Of a stretch of 64,000 nucleotides of DNA, positions 44,170 to 53,882 are shown one piece after another. Both the position numbers and the translations under genes were made by a program. The stretch covers positions 2,801,218 to 2,865,217 of the forward strand of contig NZ_LNBE01000004.1 in NCBI RefSeq assembly GCF_001445655.1. Direction: 5' to 3'. The stretch's first letter is position 1. The number at the start of each line of letters is the position of its first letter. The notes beneath the pieces are model-generated. The model saw nothing but the letters and a program-made list of their open reading frames with translations. It was not told where the DNA came from and did not search any database. Origin of the DNA: Streptomyces roseifaciens (GTDB taxonomy: Bacteria > Actinomycetota > Actinomycetes > Streptomycetales > Streptomycetaceae).

Positions 44170-46845
44170 ATGGACCCGACGAACCGACCCGAGGAATTCG
44201 GCGAGGGCGCACACGAGTCCGCGGAGGGCGGCGGCCCGCGCGACCTCCCGGGCGCCGAGGCCGGGGAGCAGGCCCCCGGGCTCGCCCGCGTCGTCCGGCT
44301 GGTCGCCGGCGACTACGCCCTCACCGTCAACCCCGTCGACGGCAGCGAGATCGAGCCCTGCCTGCCCGCCGAGGTGCCCCCGCACCCCGGCAGACACACC
44401 CCCGAGGAGCGCGCCGAGCTGCTCCGCGCCGCCGCGCCCCCGCCGCCCGCCCGCCAGGCCGGCCCCGAGCTGCCCCTGCTGCACCGCCAGGAGGAGCGCG
44501 AGCGCCTCTCCCGGCTGCTCTCGCGCGGCCGCTCCGTCCGGCTGACCGGCCCCTCGGGCTCCGGCCGCAGCGCCCTGCTGGACGCCGTCGCCGACGACTG
44601 CGTCCGCCTCGCCCCCGACGGCGTCGTCCGCCTCACCGGCCACCACCGCACCGTCACCGACGTCCTGTACGACCTCTTCGCCGCCGTCCACCACGCGCCG
44701 CTGCACCGCCCCGACCGGGCCGGGCTGCTCTCCCTCGTCCGCGAGATCGGCGCCGTCGTCGTCCTGGACGACCTCGAATTCGGCGGCGCCGCGCTGGACG
44801 AGCTCCTCGACGCCACCCCCGAGTGCGCCTTCCTCTTCGCGGCCACCCCCGAGGTCGCCGCGCCCTCTCCCGACTCGCACGTCGAAGAGGTCTTCCTCGG
44901 CGGCCTCGACCGCACCGCCTGCCTGGAGCTCCTGGAGCTCTGCGTCGACCGGCCGCTGACGGACGAGGAGGCCGACTGGGCGGCGGACCTGTGGTTCGAG
45001 TCCGAGGGCCTGCCGCTGCGCTTCGTCCAGGCCGGCGCACTGCTGCGGCTGGGGGCGCTTCCCGGTGCCGGCGGGAGGGACGCCGCCGGCGCCGACCCCG
45101 CCGCCGCCGACGAGTTCGGCGTCTTCGCCGAGAGGCCCTACGTGGCCGCAGCCGAGGCCGAGGCCGAGGGCGGTGCCGCACACGGCGTGCCGCTGCCCCC
45201 GCTCGCCGAGGCGTCCCGCCCGGCCGTGCCGCTCGCCTCCCGCCTCGACGACGCCTCCCGCGAGACCCTGCGCTTCGCCGTCGCCCTCGGCGGCGAGGTC
45301 CCGCACCAGGCCCATCTGCCCGCGCTCGTCGGCGACACCCACGCCGACGCGGCCGTCGGCGAGCTGCTCGCCGTCGGCCTGATCACCGCCGTCGCCGGGC
45401 ACTACCGGCTCGCCGCGGGCGTCGCCGGCCAGCTCACCGCCGAGGGCTACGGCGCGGGCGCTGCCGAGCGCGCCCACTCCGCCGCCCAGCACTACGCCTG
45501 GTGGGCCGGCCACCCCTCCGTCGCGCCCGAGCGGGCCGCCGCCGAGGCCGACGCGATCCTCGCCGCGCTCGCGGCCCTCGCGGCCGACGGCGACCCCGGG
45601 CACCGCGCCGCGGCCGTCCAGCTCGCCCGAACCGCGGCGCCCGCCTTCGCCGCCGCCCTGCACTGGAGCGCCTGGGAGCGCGTCCTGCGCTACGGGCAGG
45701 AGGCCGCCCGGCGCGCCGGAGAGGTCGGCGAAGAGGCCTACTTCCACCACGAGTTGGGTGTGCTGGCGCTGTGCACCGGCAATCTGCAGCGGGCCCGCGC
45801 CGAGCTCGAGGCGTCCGTCGGCATGCGCGGTGTGATGGCGGACAAGCGCGGCGCCATAGCGGGCCGCCGGGCGCTCGCGCTGGTCGCCGACCGCTCCGGG
45901 TTCGCCGCGAGCGGCCCTGCGGGCGGTCCGCCCGCAGCCGGGCCCGGCGCCGCCGGTGCCGCCCCGGTGCCGCCCGTGCCGCAGCCGTCCGCGTCCCGGC
46001 CCGCAGGCGGCCCCGCGGGCCGTACGCCCGCGGGCGAGGAGATCCCGGCCGCCCGCAGCGAGCAGTCCGCCGTGCCGCCCTCCGTGCCCTCCGCCGCCTC
46101 CCCGGCGGCCCCCGGCGCCGACCCGGACCAGGTCGCCACGACGGTCATCGCCCGCCTCGCGGCCGAGCGCGCCCAGCGGCAGCGGGGCGCCGCGCGGCAG
46201 CCGTGGGCCCGGAAGATGATGATGGGCGGCGCCCGGCGCAACCTCGTCGCGGCCGGTGCGGGCGCCCTGCTCGCCGCCGTCCTCGGCACGGTCGTCACCC
46301 TGGGGGTGACCTCCGGCGGCCAGGACGGAAAGTCGCCCGAACGGGTGAAGCCGGGCCAGTCCGCGTCCCAGCAGGACGGTGACAACAGCCTCACCGCCGA
46401 CCAGCCGGGCCCCGGTGAGGCCGGGCACGCCCAGGTGCCGGGCAAGCCGGGGAAGCCGAACCACTCGCCCGGCGCGGGCGGCTCCGGCTCGGCCTCGCCG
46501 GGCGCCTCCGGCAGCACGTCGCCGAGCGGCGCCCCCAGCGGCAGCGGCGAGCCGTCGGGCCGGCCCTCCTCGGGCGGGACGTCGCCGAGCCCGTCGCGCT
46601 CGCAGGGCGGCACCAAGCCCTCGCAGTCGCCCGAGCCGAGCAGGAGCAGCAGCGGCGGCACCGAGCCGTCGTCGAAGCCCTCGTCCTCCCAGCCCTCCTC
46701 GCCCTCCCAGCCGTCCTCGCCGGCCGGCAGCGGGTCGAGCTCGGCGAGCGGCCCCGTCGGCGGCAGCAGCCAGTCGGCCGCGAGCGGCTCGTCGGGCAGC
46801 AAGCCGGCCGACGGCAGCGGCAGCCCCTCGTCCGCCGGGGCGTGA
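44170..46845 (+). CDS. Large P-loop ATPase with C-terminal membrane anchor and exported Ser/Pro/Gly tail
   Basis: The 891-residue protein has a Walker A motif GPSGSGRS near residue 133 and Walker B VVVLDDLEF near residue 200, then STAND/NACHT-like winged-helix and helical repeat regions (about residues 290-560). A Pro/Ala-rich linker leads to one membrane helix (about 694-715), and the last 175 residues are a low-complexity Ser/Gly/Pro/Lys tail that would lie outside the cell. ATP-driven signalling across the membrane is a reasonable inference, but no partner is visible. By position it corresponds to SCO5387. The ATG at 44170 is downstream of a poor ribosome binding site. Confidence 0.7.
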   Translation: MDPTNRPEEFGEGAHESAEGGGPRDLPGAEAGEQAPGLARVVRLVAGDYALTVNPVDGSEIEPCLPAEVPPHPGRHTPEERAELLRAAAPPPPARQAGPELPLLHRQEERERLSRLLSRGRSVRLTGPSGSGRSALLDAVADDCVRLAPDGVVRLTGHHRTVTDVLYDLFAAVHHAPLHRPDRAGLLSLVREIGAVVVLDDLEFGGAALDELLDATPECAFLFAATPEVAAPSPDSHVEEVFLGGLDRTACLELLELCVDRPLTDEEADWAADLWFESEGLPLRFVQAGALLRLGALPGAGGRDAAGADPAAADEFGVFAERPYVAAAEAEAEGGAAHGVPLPPLAEASRPAVPLASRLDDASRETLRFAVALGGEVPHQAHLPALVGDTHADAAVGELLAVGLITAVAGHYRLAAGVAGQLTAEGYGAGAAERAHSAAQHYAWWAGHPSVAPERAAAEADAILAALAALAADGDPGHRAAAVQLARTAAPAFAAALHWSAWERVLRYGQEAARRAGEVGEEAYFHHELGVLALCTGNLQRARAELEASVGMRGVMADKRGAIAGRRALALVADRSGFAASGPAGGPPAAGPGAAGAAPVPPVPQPSASRPAGGPAGRTPAGEEIPAARSEQSAVPPSVPSAASPAAPGADPDQVATTVIARLAAERAQRQRGAARQPWARKMMMGGARRNLVAAGAGALLAAVLGTVVTLGVTSGGQDGKSPERVKPGQSASQQDGDNSLTADQPGPGEAGHAQVPGKPGKPNHSPGAGGSGSASPGASGSTSPSGAPSGSGEPSGRPSSGGTSPSPSRSQGGTKPSQSPEPSRSSSGGTEPSSKPSSSQPSSPSQPSSPAGSGSSSASGPVGGSSQSAASGSSGSKPADGSGSPSSAGA

Positions 46846-46851
46846 ACGCGA

Positions 46852-46884
46852 ACGCCGGACGGGCCTGGTCGGCCCGTCCGGCGT
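46852..46884. terminator. Bidirectional terminator between convergent genes
   Basis: A 14-bp stem ACGCCGGACGGGCC (46852-46865) / GGCCCGTCCGGCGT (46871-46884) with a 5-nt loop lies between the ATPase gene and nucS, which converge. Confidence 0.85.
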
Positions 46885-46910
46885 GGTGATGCTCCCGCGC
46901 GCGGTGCGCG

Positions 46911-47573
46911 TCAGAACAGCCGCAGCTTGTCGTCCTCGATGCCGCGCAGCGCGTCGTAGTCCAGGACGACGCAGCCGATGCCGCGGTCCGTGGCGAGCAC
47001 GCGAGCCTGCGGCTTGATCTCCTGGGCCGCGAAGACGCCGCGCACGGGCGCCAGGTGCGGGTCGCGGTTGAGGAGCTCCAGGTAGCGTGTGAGCTGCTCC
47101 ACACCATCGATCTCGCCACGCCGCTTGATCTCCACGGCCACCGTCGCGCCGTCGGCGTCGCGGCACAGGATGTCCACCGGGCCGATCGCGGTGGGGTACT
47201 CGCGGCGGATCAGGGAGTAGCCCTCGCCGAGCGTCTCGATGCGGTCCGCGAGGAGCTCCTGAAGGTGTGCTTCCACGCCGTCCTTGATGAGGCCGGGGTC
47301 CACGCCGAGCTCGTGGGAGGAGTCGTGCAGCACTTCCTCCATCGTGATGATCAGCTTCTCGCCCGCCTTGTTGACCACGGTCCACACGTCCCCGTCGCCC
47401 TCCTTGAGGGTGCACGGCGGGGACATCCAGTTGAGCGGTTTGTAGGCGCGGTCGTCCGCATGGATCGAGACGCTGCCGTCCGCCTTGACGAGGATCAGCC
47501 GCGGGGCGGAGGGGAGGTGGGCGGTGAGCCGGCCCGCGTAGTCCACGGAGCAACGGGCGATGACGAGACGCAT
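46911..47573 (-). CDS. nucS: Mismatch-specific endonuclease NucS (EndoMS)
   Basis: NucS cuts both strands at mismatches and provides the non-canonical mismatch repair of actinobacteria, which lack MutS/MutL. The 220-residue protein has the N-terminal DNA-binding domain and a C-terminal restriction-like nuclease core with D134 in GPVDIL, E148 and K150 in VEIKRR and Q160. It ends with KLRLF, a possible beta-clamp-binding tail. It starts at ATG 47573 and converges with the ATPase gene. Confidence 0.95.
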   Translation of the reverse strand: MRLVIARCSVDYAGRLTAHLPSAPRLILVKADGSVSIHADDRAYKPLNWMSPPCTLKEGDGDVWTVVNKAGEKLIITMEEVLHDSSHELGVDPGLIKDGVEAHLQELLADRIETLGEGYSLIRREYPTAIGPVDILCRDADGATVAVEIKRRGEIDGVEQLTRYLELLNRDPHLAPVRGVFAAQEIKPQARVLATDRGIGCVVLDYDALRGIEDDKLRLF

Positions 47574-47781
47574 GGTGCGCAACGCTACTCGACTCCTGCC
47601 CCCCGACGCGATTCGCCCCCGATGGGCCCTTTGGCTGTGGCTGGTTGTCGGTGCGTTCTCCTGGTGCGCCCGCAGTGGCCGAATTACCGTTGAAGCGGGC
47701 GGTCGTCGTACGGGCACGGGGCGTCGTCGTCCGCTCGCCCACCCCTGAGACCCCGCTCGCGGGGTCGCGAGAGGAGAACCC

Positions 47782-48174
47782 ATGTCGCTCGACGTCTCAC
47801 CGGCCCTCCTCGAACAGGCCGAGCGAGGCGAGGTCGATGAAGCGGAATTCGTCGACTGCGTCCGGACCTCCCTGCCGTACGCGTGGGAGATGATCAGCTC
47901 CCTGGTGGCCCGGCTCAGGATCGACGGTGGCGAGTTCGCCGACAACCAGACGCCTCCGCCGGACGAGCAGGCCCGTGGCCAGCTGCTGCGCGCCCTGGCG
48001 AGTGATGCCATCCGAGGTGCCCTGGAGCGGCACTTCGGAGTGCGCCTGGCGTTCCAGAACTGCCATCGGGTGGCGGTGTTCCCGCTTGCCCCGCAGGCGG
48101 ACCAGCGCCTGGCCCGTTTCACGTCGATCCGGGGCCAGCTGCTGAACCAGTCGCCGGAGCTGCGGGACTGCTGA
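47782..48174 (+). CDS. Conserved actinobacterial protein of the SCO5389 family
   Basis: The 130-residue protein starts at an ATG after GAGGAGAA. It is soluble and mostly helical, with an acidic N-terminal half ([13 protein letters not shown]) and a C-terminal half rich in Arg and Leu. No catalytic motif is visible. It is conserved next to nucS in Streptomyces and I recognise it only as the SCO5389-type family of unknown function. A long hairpin follows. Confidence 0.75.
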   Translation: MSLDVSPALLEQAERGEVDEAEFVDCVRTSLPYAWEMISSLVARLRIDGGEFADNQTPPPDEQARGQLLRALASDAIRGALERHFGVRLAFQNCHRVAVFPLAPQADQRLARFTSIRGQLLNQSPELRDC

Positions 48175-48182
48175 CGCGCTGA

Positions 48183-48232
48183 CGCTGCCGCTCCGCACGC
48201 GGGAGGTGTCGATCAGTGCGGGAGCGGCAGCG
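48183..48232. terminator. Terminator between convergent genes
   Basis: CGCTGCCGCTCCGCAC (48183-48198) pairs with GTGCGGGAGCGGCAGCG (48216-48232) over 16 bp with a single bulged base. Confidence 0.75.
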
Positions 48233-48308
48233 GCCCCGGGAACGGCCGATGGCGGGCGAGTGGAGCCGGACCACGGGGGCGGAGGGGCCACAGGGGCGGC
48301 GAGGAAGG

Positions 48309-49334
48309 TCAGGAGAGGAGCGGCAGCACCTCGGTGCCGAGCCGGCGGAGGTTGTCCTCGGTGGCGGCGAGGTCGCCGGAGCCCTCGGCCAGCAGGGCGA
48401 AGCGCGTGATGCCCGTGCGCTCCGCGGTGGCCGCGAGGCGGTCGGCGCACAGCTGCGGCGGGCCGACGGGATGGATCTCGCACAGCAGCTTGGTGTACTC
48501 CAGCGGATCACGCATCGTGCGCGCCCGGCCGTCGACCGTCACGTACGCGGAGAGGCCCTGGTGCAGCCAGCCCGGCATGGCCTTCGTCAGGGTCTCCGCG
48601 GCCTCCTGCCGACGGTCCCCGACCTGCACGACCCCGGCGGAGACGTGGGCGGCCGCGGCGACCTCCCCGGGCGAACGCCCCGCCTCCAGCGAGCACTTGC
48701 GCCACAGGGCCACCATCTCCGCCTTCTCCTCGTCCCCGCTGTGCATCCCCAGCAGCATGGGCAGGCCGTGCCCGGCCGCGAGCCGGACGCTCGACGGCGA
48801 GGTGCACGCCATGAGGACGGGCGGGCCGGAACGATCCTCCAGGTCGTCGGGGCGCGGCACGACCGGCACTTCGCGGAAGCGGAAGCGGGGGCCCGCGGCG
48901 CCCACCCGGGGCTCGCGCAGCCACCGCATCAGCAGCGCCAGGGACTCGGGGTACCCCTCCTCGTACGCCGCCAGACCGGAGTTGAAGACCTCCAGGTCCA
49001 CCCAGGGGCCGCCGCGGCCCACCCCGAGGGTGAACCGGCCCTCGGAGGCCAGGTGCAGCAGGGCGGCCTGCTCGCCGAGGGCCACGGGGTGGGTGGTGGG
49101 CAGCACGCTGACGGCCGTGCCCACGCGGATCCGGCGGGTGCGTCCCAGGGCCAGTGCCGCGAGCGTCACCGCCGAGGGGCAGACCCCGTACGGCATGAAG
49201 TGGTGCTCGGCGAACCAGACCGCGTCCAGCCCCGCCTCCTCGGCGACCACTGCCGTCCGCACGGCCCGGTGCAGGGCCTCCGCATGCCCCTGCCCGGGGA
49301 ATTGGGCGGCCAGGACGAATGCTCCAACGCGCAT
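48309..49334 (-). CDS. LLM-class flavin-dependent monooxygenase
   Basis: The 341-residue protein is a luciferase-like (TIM barrel) flavin enzyme: N-terminal MRVGAFVLAAQFPG, FAEHHF near residue 42, GTAVSVLPTTHPVALGEQ near residue 75, and GRFTLGVGRGGP near residue 100. AGGAGGAG upstream of ATG 49334 sets the start. The substrate cannot be read from the sequence. It converges with the SCO5389-like gene and stands in a single-gene unit. Confidence 0.85.
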   Translation of the reverse strand: MRVGAFVLAAQFPGQGHAEALHRAVRTAVVAEEAGLDAVWFAEHHFMPYGVCPSAVTLAALALGRTRRIRVGTAVSVLPTTHPVALGEQAALLHLASEGRFTLGVGRGGPWVDLEVFNSGLAAYEEGYPESLALLMRWLREPRVGAAGPRFRFREVPVVPRPDDLEDRSGPPVLMACTSPSSVRLAAGHGLPMLLGMHSGDEEKAEMVALWRKCSLEAGRSPGEVAAAAHVSAGVVQVGDRRQEAAETLTKAMPGWLHQGLSAYVTVDGRARTMRDPLEYTKLLCEIHPVGPPQLCADRLAATAERTGITRFALLAEGSGDLAATEDNLRRLGTEVLPLLS

Positions 49335-49539
49335 CGCTCTTGCTCCTCCTAGCGACCGACGCGGCATCCCCCCACCGGAAATAACGGCTGACACGTGCCA
49401 TGGGCACGGCTCGGCGTTAAGTTTTCATGATGATCGGGGGAGTGTCGCCGCGGTGCCGGGGGGACGCCTGCCCACCACGGTGACTCTGGCGCGTAATCTG
49501 GTCACGGCCCGTAGCCCCCCAGACCAACCGAGGTGCCCC

Positions 49540-49872
49540 GTGTCTCCGCGCCGAAACCGCCCGCGAGGCGGCGCAGACAAGCAGCCAGACGCCCCCCGCG
49601 GCGAGGGCGGCGACCGCTACGGCCTGGAGCGCACCGAGGACTGGCAGGGCGAGGAGTGGGCGGTGCGCACGATCGGCGGCGGCGCGGCCACGAAGCACTA
49701 CCGCTGCCCGGGGTGCGACCAGGAGATCCCGCCGGGAGTGCCGCACCTGGTGGCCTGGCCGCAGTACGGGGCCGGCGTCGACGACCGGCGGCACTGGCAC
49801 AAGTCCTGCTGGAACGCGAGGGACCGCCGGAGCGTGCGGCTCCAGCGGTCCCGGAATGCCCCTCGTTACTGA
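49540..49872 (+). CDS. Small Zn-finger-like conserved protein
   Basis: The 110-residue protein starts at the GTG at 49540 after GAGGTG. It has a basic disordered N-terminus, then CPGCDQEIPPG with later HWHKSC, a CxxC...HxxxC arrangement that probably binds zinc, and an Arg-rich C-terminus. Similar short proteins are conserved in Streptomyces, often annotated only as hypothetical. It converges with an ABC transporter operon. Confidence 0.65.
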   Translation: MSPRRNRPRGGADKQPDAPRGEGGDRYGLERTEDWQGEEWAVRTIGGGAATKHYRCPGCDQEIPPGVPHLVAWPQYGAGVDDRRHWHKSCWNARDRRSVRLQRSRNAPRY

Positions 49873-49893
49873 GGGTTCGTCAGCGGTGTGCGG

Positions 49894-50814
49894 TCACGCG
49901 TCGCGCTTCAGCAGCGAGGCGTAGGCGCCGCCGAGCGCGACGGCCGCGGCGATCGCCATGATCCACATGGGGTCCCAGCCGCTGAGGCTGGTGGCCGAGT
50001 CCTCGCCGGAGGCGCCGTAGAAGACCGACAGCTGCATGGGGATCGAGTACTCGAACAGCGCCTTGCGCAGGTCCGACAGGCTCTCCGTGAACATGAACAT
50101 CGCCACGACCAGCGGCAGCAGCACCACGCCCAGCATCACCGTGATCGCTCCCGCGGAGTGCCGCAGCAGCGTGCCCATGGCGAGCGAGACCAGCCCGAGC
50201 AGGCCGATGAAGAGGCTGGTGCCGATCGTCGCCCGGAGCCATTCACTGCCGGTGGAGGCGAATTCGGCCTGGTCCTCCAGCAGGGCGACGTCGATGATCC
50301 CGACCAGCGCCGTGGCGACCAGGGTGATCACGAAGGTCAGGGTGAAGAAGACGATCGCCTTCGCCGTGAGCACCCGGGCGCGGTCGGGGCAGGCCGTCAG
50401 CGTCGTACGGATCATGCCCGTGCCGTACTCGGAGGAGATCGTCAGCACACCGAGCGTGAGCACGCAGATCATGCCGAGCATCACGCTGAAGAACCCGGCG
50501 GCGAGCGCGTTCGTGCCGTTCATGGAGCTGCCGGCGGCGTTGACGGCGGTTGCGATCAGCAGCCCGATGCCGACGATGATCCCCACCATGATGCTCAGCG
50601 TCCAGATCGTGGAGCGCACGGAGCGGATCTTGGTCCACTCGGCCGCGACGGCGTCCATGAGGGTCGCCTTGCGGACCGGGATCGGCGAGACGTAGCCGGA
50701 GACGCCGCCCGCGGGCGCGGTGCCGGGCCAGTAGCCGGGCGCGGCGTGCGGCGGGGCCTGCGGGGCGGCCTGCGGAGTCGCCGGGTGGGCCGCCTGGGGC
50801 TGGGGGGTGGTCAT
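49894..50814 (-). CDS. ABC-2 type transporter permease (first copy)
   Basis: The 306-residue protein has a Pro/Ala/Gln-rich cytoplasmic N-terminus (about 45 residues), then EWTKIRSVRSTIWTL, the usual start of Streptomyces ABC-2 permeases, and six membrane helices. The ATG at 50814 overlaps the ATPase stop, so the pair is coupled. It forms an exporter with the ATPase encoded upstream. The substrate is unknown. It is a paralogue of the permease at 53113-53880. Confidence 0.88.
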   Translation of the reverse strand: MTTPQPQAAHPATPQAAPQAPPHAAPGYWPGTAPAGGVSGYVSPIPVRKATLMDAVAAEWTKIRSVRSTIWTLSIMVGIIVGIGLLIATAVNAAGSSMNGTNALAAGFFSVMLGMICVLTLGVLTISSEYGTGMIRTTLTACPDRARVLTAKAIVFFTLTFVITLVATALVGIIDVALLEDQAEFASTGSEWLRATIGTSLFIGLLGLVSLAMGTLLRHSAGAITVMLGVVLLPLVVAMFMFTESLSDLRKALFEYSIPMQLSVFYGASGEDSATSLSGWDPMWIMAIAAAVALGGAYASLLKRDA

Positions 50815-51992
50815 CGGGCGTCCTCGCTGTCGCGCTTGGTGAGGTCGGCGGGGGCAGGGGCGGGAGCGGCGGCGGGCGCGGCGGGCGGCGGGCCCGCGGG
50901 GGCCTGCGGAACCCCCGGGGCGCCGGCCGGGACCTGCGCGTACGGGTTGGGCTGCTCGCCCGGGAGCACGGGGTAGGGGTTGCCCTCCGGCGGGGCCCAG
51001 CCCTGCGGGGCGGGGGCGCCGGGGTGGCCGTAGCCGGGGCCCGGGGGCGGCGGGGCGAGGGCGGCGAGCTGGTCGGCCGTCGAACGGTAGTCGACCGCGC
51101 CCTGCGTCATCCGCATGTACGCCTCCTCCAGCGAGGCCTGGTGCGGCGAGAGCTCCCAGAGGCGGACGTCCGTCCCGTGGGCGATGTCGCTGATCCGCGG
51201 CAGCGGCAGACCGGTGACGCGCAGGCCGCCGTCCGGCTCGGACAGCACCTGGCCGCCGGCCTCGACGAGGGCGGCCGTGAGCTTCTCGCGGCTCGCCGGC
51301 TCCGTCTCCGGCGTGCGGACGCGCGCGAAGTCCGCGGAGTTCGCGGATATGAAGTCCTTGACGCTCATGTCGGCCATGAGCTGGCCGCGCCCGATGACGA
51401 TCAGGTGGTCGGCGGTCAGCGCCATCTCGCTCATCAGGTGCGAGGAGACGAAGACCGTCCGGCCCTCGGCCGCGAGCTGCTTCATCAGGTTGCGGACCCA
51501 GAGGATGCCCTCGGGGTCGAGGCCGTTGACCGGCTCGTCGAAGAGCAGCACCTGCGGGTCGCCGAGCAGCGCGGCGGCGATGCCGAGGCGCTGCCCCATG
51601 CCGAGCGAGAAGCCCTTGGAGCGCCGCTTGGCGACGTCCTGGAGGCCGACGACGCCGAGGACCTCGTCCACCCGGCGGGCCGGGATGCCGCCGAGCTGCG
51701 CGAGGGAGAGCAGGTGGTGGTAGGCGCTGCGCCCGCCGTGCACGGCCTTCGCGTCGAGCAGCGCGCCGACCTGGCGCGGTGCGTTGGGGAGGCTGCGGAA
51801 GGGGTGGCCGCCGATGGTGACGCGTCCGGACGTGGGCTGGTCCAGTCCCAGGATCATGCGCATGGTCGTGGACTTGCCTGATCCGTTCGGACCCAGGAAG
51901 CCGGTGACGGCCCCGGGCCGCACCTGGAACGACAGATTGTGTACGGCCGTCTTGGCGCCGTAGCGCTTTGTCAGACCGACTGCCTCGATCAT
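50811..51992 (-). CDS. ABC transporter ATP-binding protein (first copy)
   Basis: The 393-residue protein has Walker A GPNGSGKS near residue 35, signature FSLGMGQRLGIAAALLG, Walker B LLFDEPVNGLD and a C-terminal Pro/Gly/Ala tail of about 90 residues not seen in the second copy. It energises the adjacent permease. The middle of the protein is nearly identical in pattern to the ATPase at 53883-54884, indicating a duplication of the operon. Confidence 0.92.
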   Translation of the reverse strand: MIEAVGLTKRYGAKTAVHNLSFQVRPGAVTGFLGPNGSGKSTTMRMILGLDQPTSGRVTIGGHPFRSLPNAPRQVGALLDAKAVHGGRSAYHHLLSLAQLGGIPARRVDEVLGVVGLQDVAKRRSKGFSLGMGQRLGIAAALLGDPQVLLFDEPVNGLDPEGILWVRNLMKQLAAEGRTVFVSSHLMSEMALTADHLIVIGRGQLMADMSVKDFISANSADFARVRTPETEPASREKLTAALVEAGGQVLSEPDGGLRVTGLPLPRISDIAHGTDVRLWELSPHQASLEEAYMRMTQGAVDYRSTADQLAALAPPPPGPGYGHPGAPAPQGWAPPEGNPYPVLPGEQPNPYAQVPAGAPGVPQAPAGPPPAAPAAAPAPAPADLTKRDSEDAR

Positions 51993-52079
51993 TCTCCGCC
52001 CCTCGCGAGCTCTTTTGGGCGTAAGGCCCCGTAAGGGTTAGGAGCATAACGAGGAGCTGACGGTTCCCGTTACCCGCGA

Positions 52080-52979
52080 TTAGCTGCGCGGGGTGGGGAG
52101 CGCCTGGTGAGGGCGGTCGCCGGGCTGATCGCCGGGACGGCCGCCGGCCTGGTCCCCGACCCGGCCCTCGCCCAGGGACAGGCCTTCGGGGAGCACCCAG
52201 CCCTCCCTCCGGAAGACCGCCCGCCCCTCGGCCCGTACCGCCTCGTCCGCCCGCGCCCGGGTGACCCAGTCCTCCGGGCCCGGCCCGAGCAGCTCGCGCA
52301 GGGCCTGTGAGGCGGCCAGCAGCGCGCTCAGCAGGCCGCCCTGGTCGCCGCCGCCCGCGCGGGGCCCGCCGCCGCCCGGGTCGGCCAGGACGCCGTGCAG
52401 GCTCACGTAGAGATGCGCGCCGCCGAGCCGGTGTCCCGAGGGCAGCGCCATCGGGAAGTCCCCGCCCGGCACCCACACCCGCCGGTAGTTGAATTCGGTC
52501 TCGTCGACGACGGCCAGCTGCGCGTCGTCCAGCCAGCCGGCCACGAGCGTGCGCCGGGCCGCCGGGTCCGCGTAGGGCGCCGCGGCCACGTAGCCGTGGC
52601 GCCCGATGTGCGCGGAGCATCCGACGCCGATGCCGTGCACCTCCACGGGTGCCATCGGCACCGTGGCCCCCGCGCCGCGCCGCGTGAGCTTGTGGTGCAG
52701 CTGGGCGGGGGAGGCGTTGGACCCCACGGCGAGCACGGGGTGCCGCGACCGGACGCGCGCCGCGCTCATCCGGTCGAGGAAGGCGTCGAGGCCCGGCTCC
52801 GCGCCTCCCATCCCCGTCACCACCCGCCACTCGCCCGGCGGCCCCGGATCCGGCCGCAGCGGCAGCAGCTCGCCGCCCGTCAGCAGGGCCGGCTCCCCGA
52901 CCGGGCGCCCGGGATACGTCAGCGGCAGCTCGGCGGGGGCACCGTCGAGCCCGAGGGCCCGCAGACTCCGATCGGCCAA
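52080..52979 (-). CDS. Conserved protein, possibly gamma-glutamyl cyclotransferase-like
   Basis: The 299-residue protein has VLAVGSNASPAQL near residue 85, like the YGSN-type glycine loop of gamma-glutamyl cyclotransferase folds, and a VDETEFNYRRV stretch with acidic residues near 160. The last 90 residues contain Gly/Asp/Pro low complexity. It lies between the two ABC transporter operons on the same strand. The fold assignment is tentative and no substrate can be named. Confidence 0.55.
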   Translation of the reverse strand: MADRSLRALGLDGAPAELPLTYPGRPVGEPALLTGGELLPLRPDPGPPGEWRVVTGMGGAEPGLDAFLDRMSAARVRSRHPVLAVGSNASPAQLHHKLTRRGAGATVPMAPVEVHGIGVGCSAHIGRHGYVAAAPYADPAARRTLVAGWLDDAQLAVVDETEFNYRRVWVPGGDFPMALPSGHRLGGAHLYVSLHGVLADPGGGGPRAGGGDQGGLLSALLAASQALRELLGPGPEDWVTRARADEAVRAEGRAVFRREGWVLPEGLSLGEGRVGDQAGGRPGDQPGDRPHQALPTPRS

Positions 52980-53112
52980 GGCAGCTCCTCGTTCACGGAT
53001 TCCCCGTCCACGGAATGGAACGGACTACGTCGCGCGCCCTGGAGAGAACTGCCCGCCGCCACGGCGATCCACCCCCGCGGCGAGGGCCCGGTGTGATCCG
53101 CCGGCAAAGGCG

Positions 53113-53880
53113 CTACGCGTCGCGCCGCTTCAGCACGACGTACCCGCCGGCCAGCGCCGCCGCCACCCACAGCACCATGATCGTGAAGCCGCCCCACGGC
53201 CCGTACGGGGCGTCGTCGACCGACACCACCTGCATGACCTTGTGGCCCGCCTGGTCGGGGAGGTACTGCCCGACCTTCTTCGTCGCCTCCACCGCGCCCA
53301 GAATGCTGGAGATGATGAAGAAGAACGGCATCAGAATGCCGAGCGAGAGCATCGGGCTGCGCAGCATCGCCGCGATCCCCATCGAGAACACCGCGATCAG
53401 CGTCATATAGAGGCCGCCGCCGATCACCGCCCGCAGGACTCCCGCATCGCCGATCGAGGTCCGGTGACTGCCGAGCATCGACTGGCCGACGAAGAAGGAG
53501 ACAAAGCTGGTCAGCATCGCGATGACGAACGCGATCAGCGTGGCCACGGCGATCTTGCTGAAGAGGAACGTGCCCCGCTGCGGAACCGCCGCCAGTGAAG
53601 TGCGGATCATTCCGGTGCTGTATTCATTGGACACCACCAGCACCCCGAAAACGATCATGGCGAGCTGGCCGAGTCCCATTCCCGCGAAACTCGTAAAGGT
53701 CGGGTCGAAATTCACCCGCTCCTGCACCGGCATACGCTCGAAGTTACTGCTGGAGAAGGCACTGATCAGCGCGCCGAGCGCAACGGTGACCACCAGCGCG
53801 AGACCGAGCGTCCACACCGTGGAGCGGACGGATTTGATCTTCGTCCATTCCGATTGCAGGACCTGCCCCACCACCGCCAT
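53113..53880 (-). CDS. ABC-2 type transporter permease (second copy)
   Basis: The 255-residue protein starts at ATG 53880, 2 bp after the ATPase stop. It begins SEWTKIKSVRSTVWTLG like the first copy, without the Pro-rich extension, and has six predicted membrane helices, ending KRRDA as the first copy ends KRDA. It pairs with the ATPase at 53883-54884. Its function is presumably export, with substrate unknown. Confidence 0.88.
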   Translation of the reverse strand: MAVVGQVLQSEWTKIKSVRSTVWTLGLALVVTVALGALISAFSSSNFERMPVQERVNFDPTFTSFAGMGLGQLAMIVFGVLVVSNEYSTGMIRTSLAAVPQRGTFLFSKIAVATLIAFVIAMLTSFVSFFVGQSMLGSHRTSIGDAGVLRAVIGGGLYMTLIAVFSMGIAAMLRSPMLSLGILMPFFFIISSILGAVEATKKVGQYLPDQAGHKVMQVVSVDDAPYGPWGGFTIMVLWVAAALAGGYVVLKRRDA

Positions 53881-53882
53881 CG

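Noticed and set aside
43735..47742. Very long minus-strand frame (1,335 codons) opposite the ATPase and STAS genes
   Set aside because: It is the high-GC third-position mirror of real genes: low complexity, no domain, and it crosses terminators and nucS.
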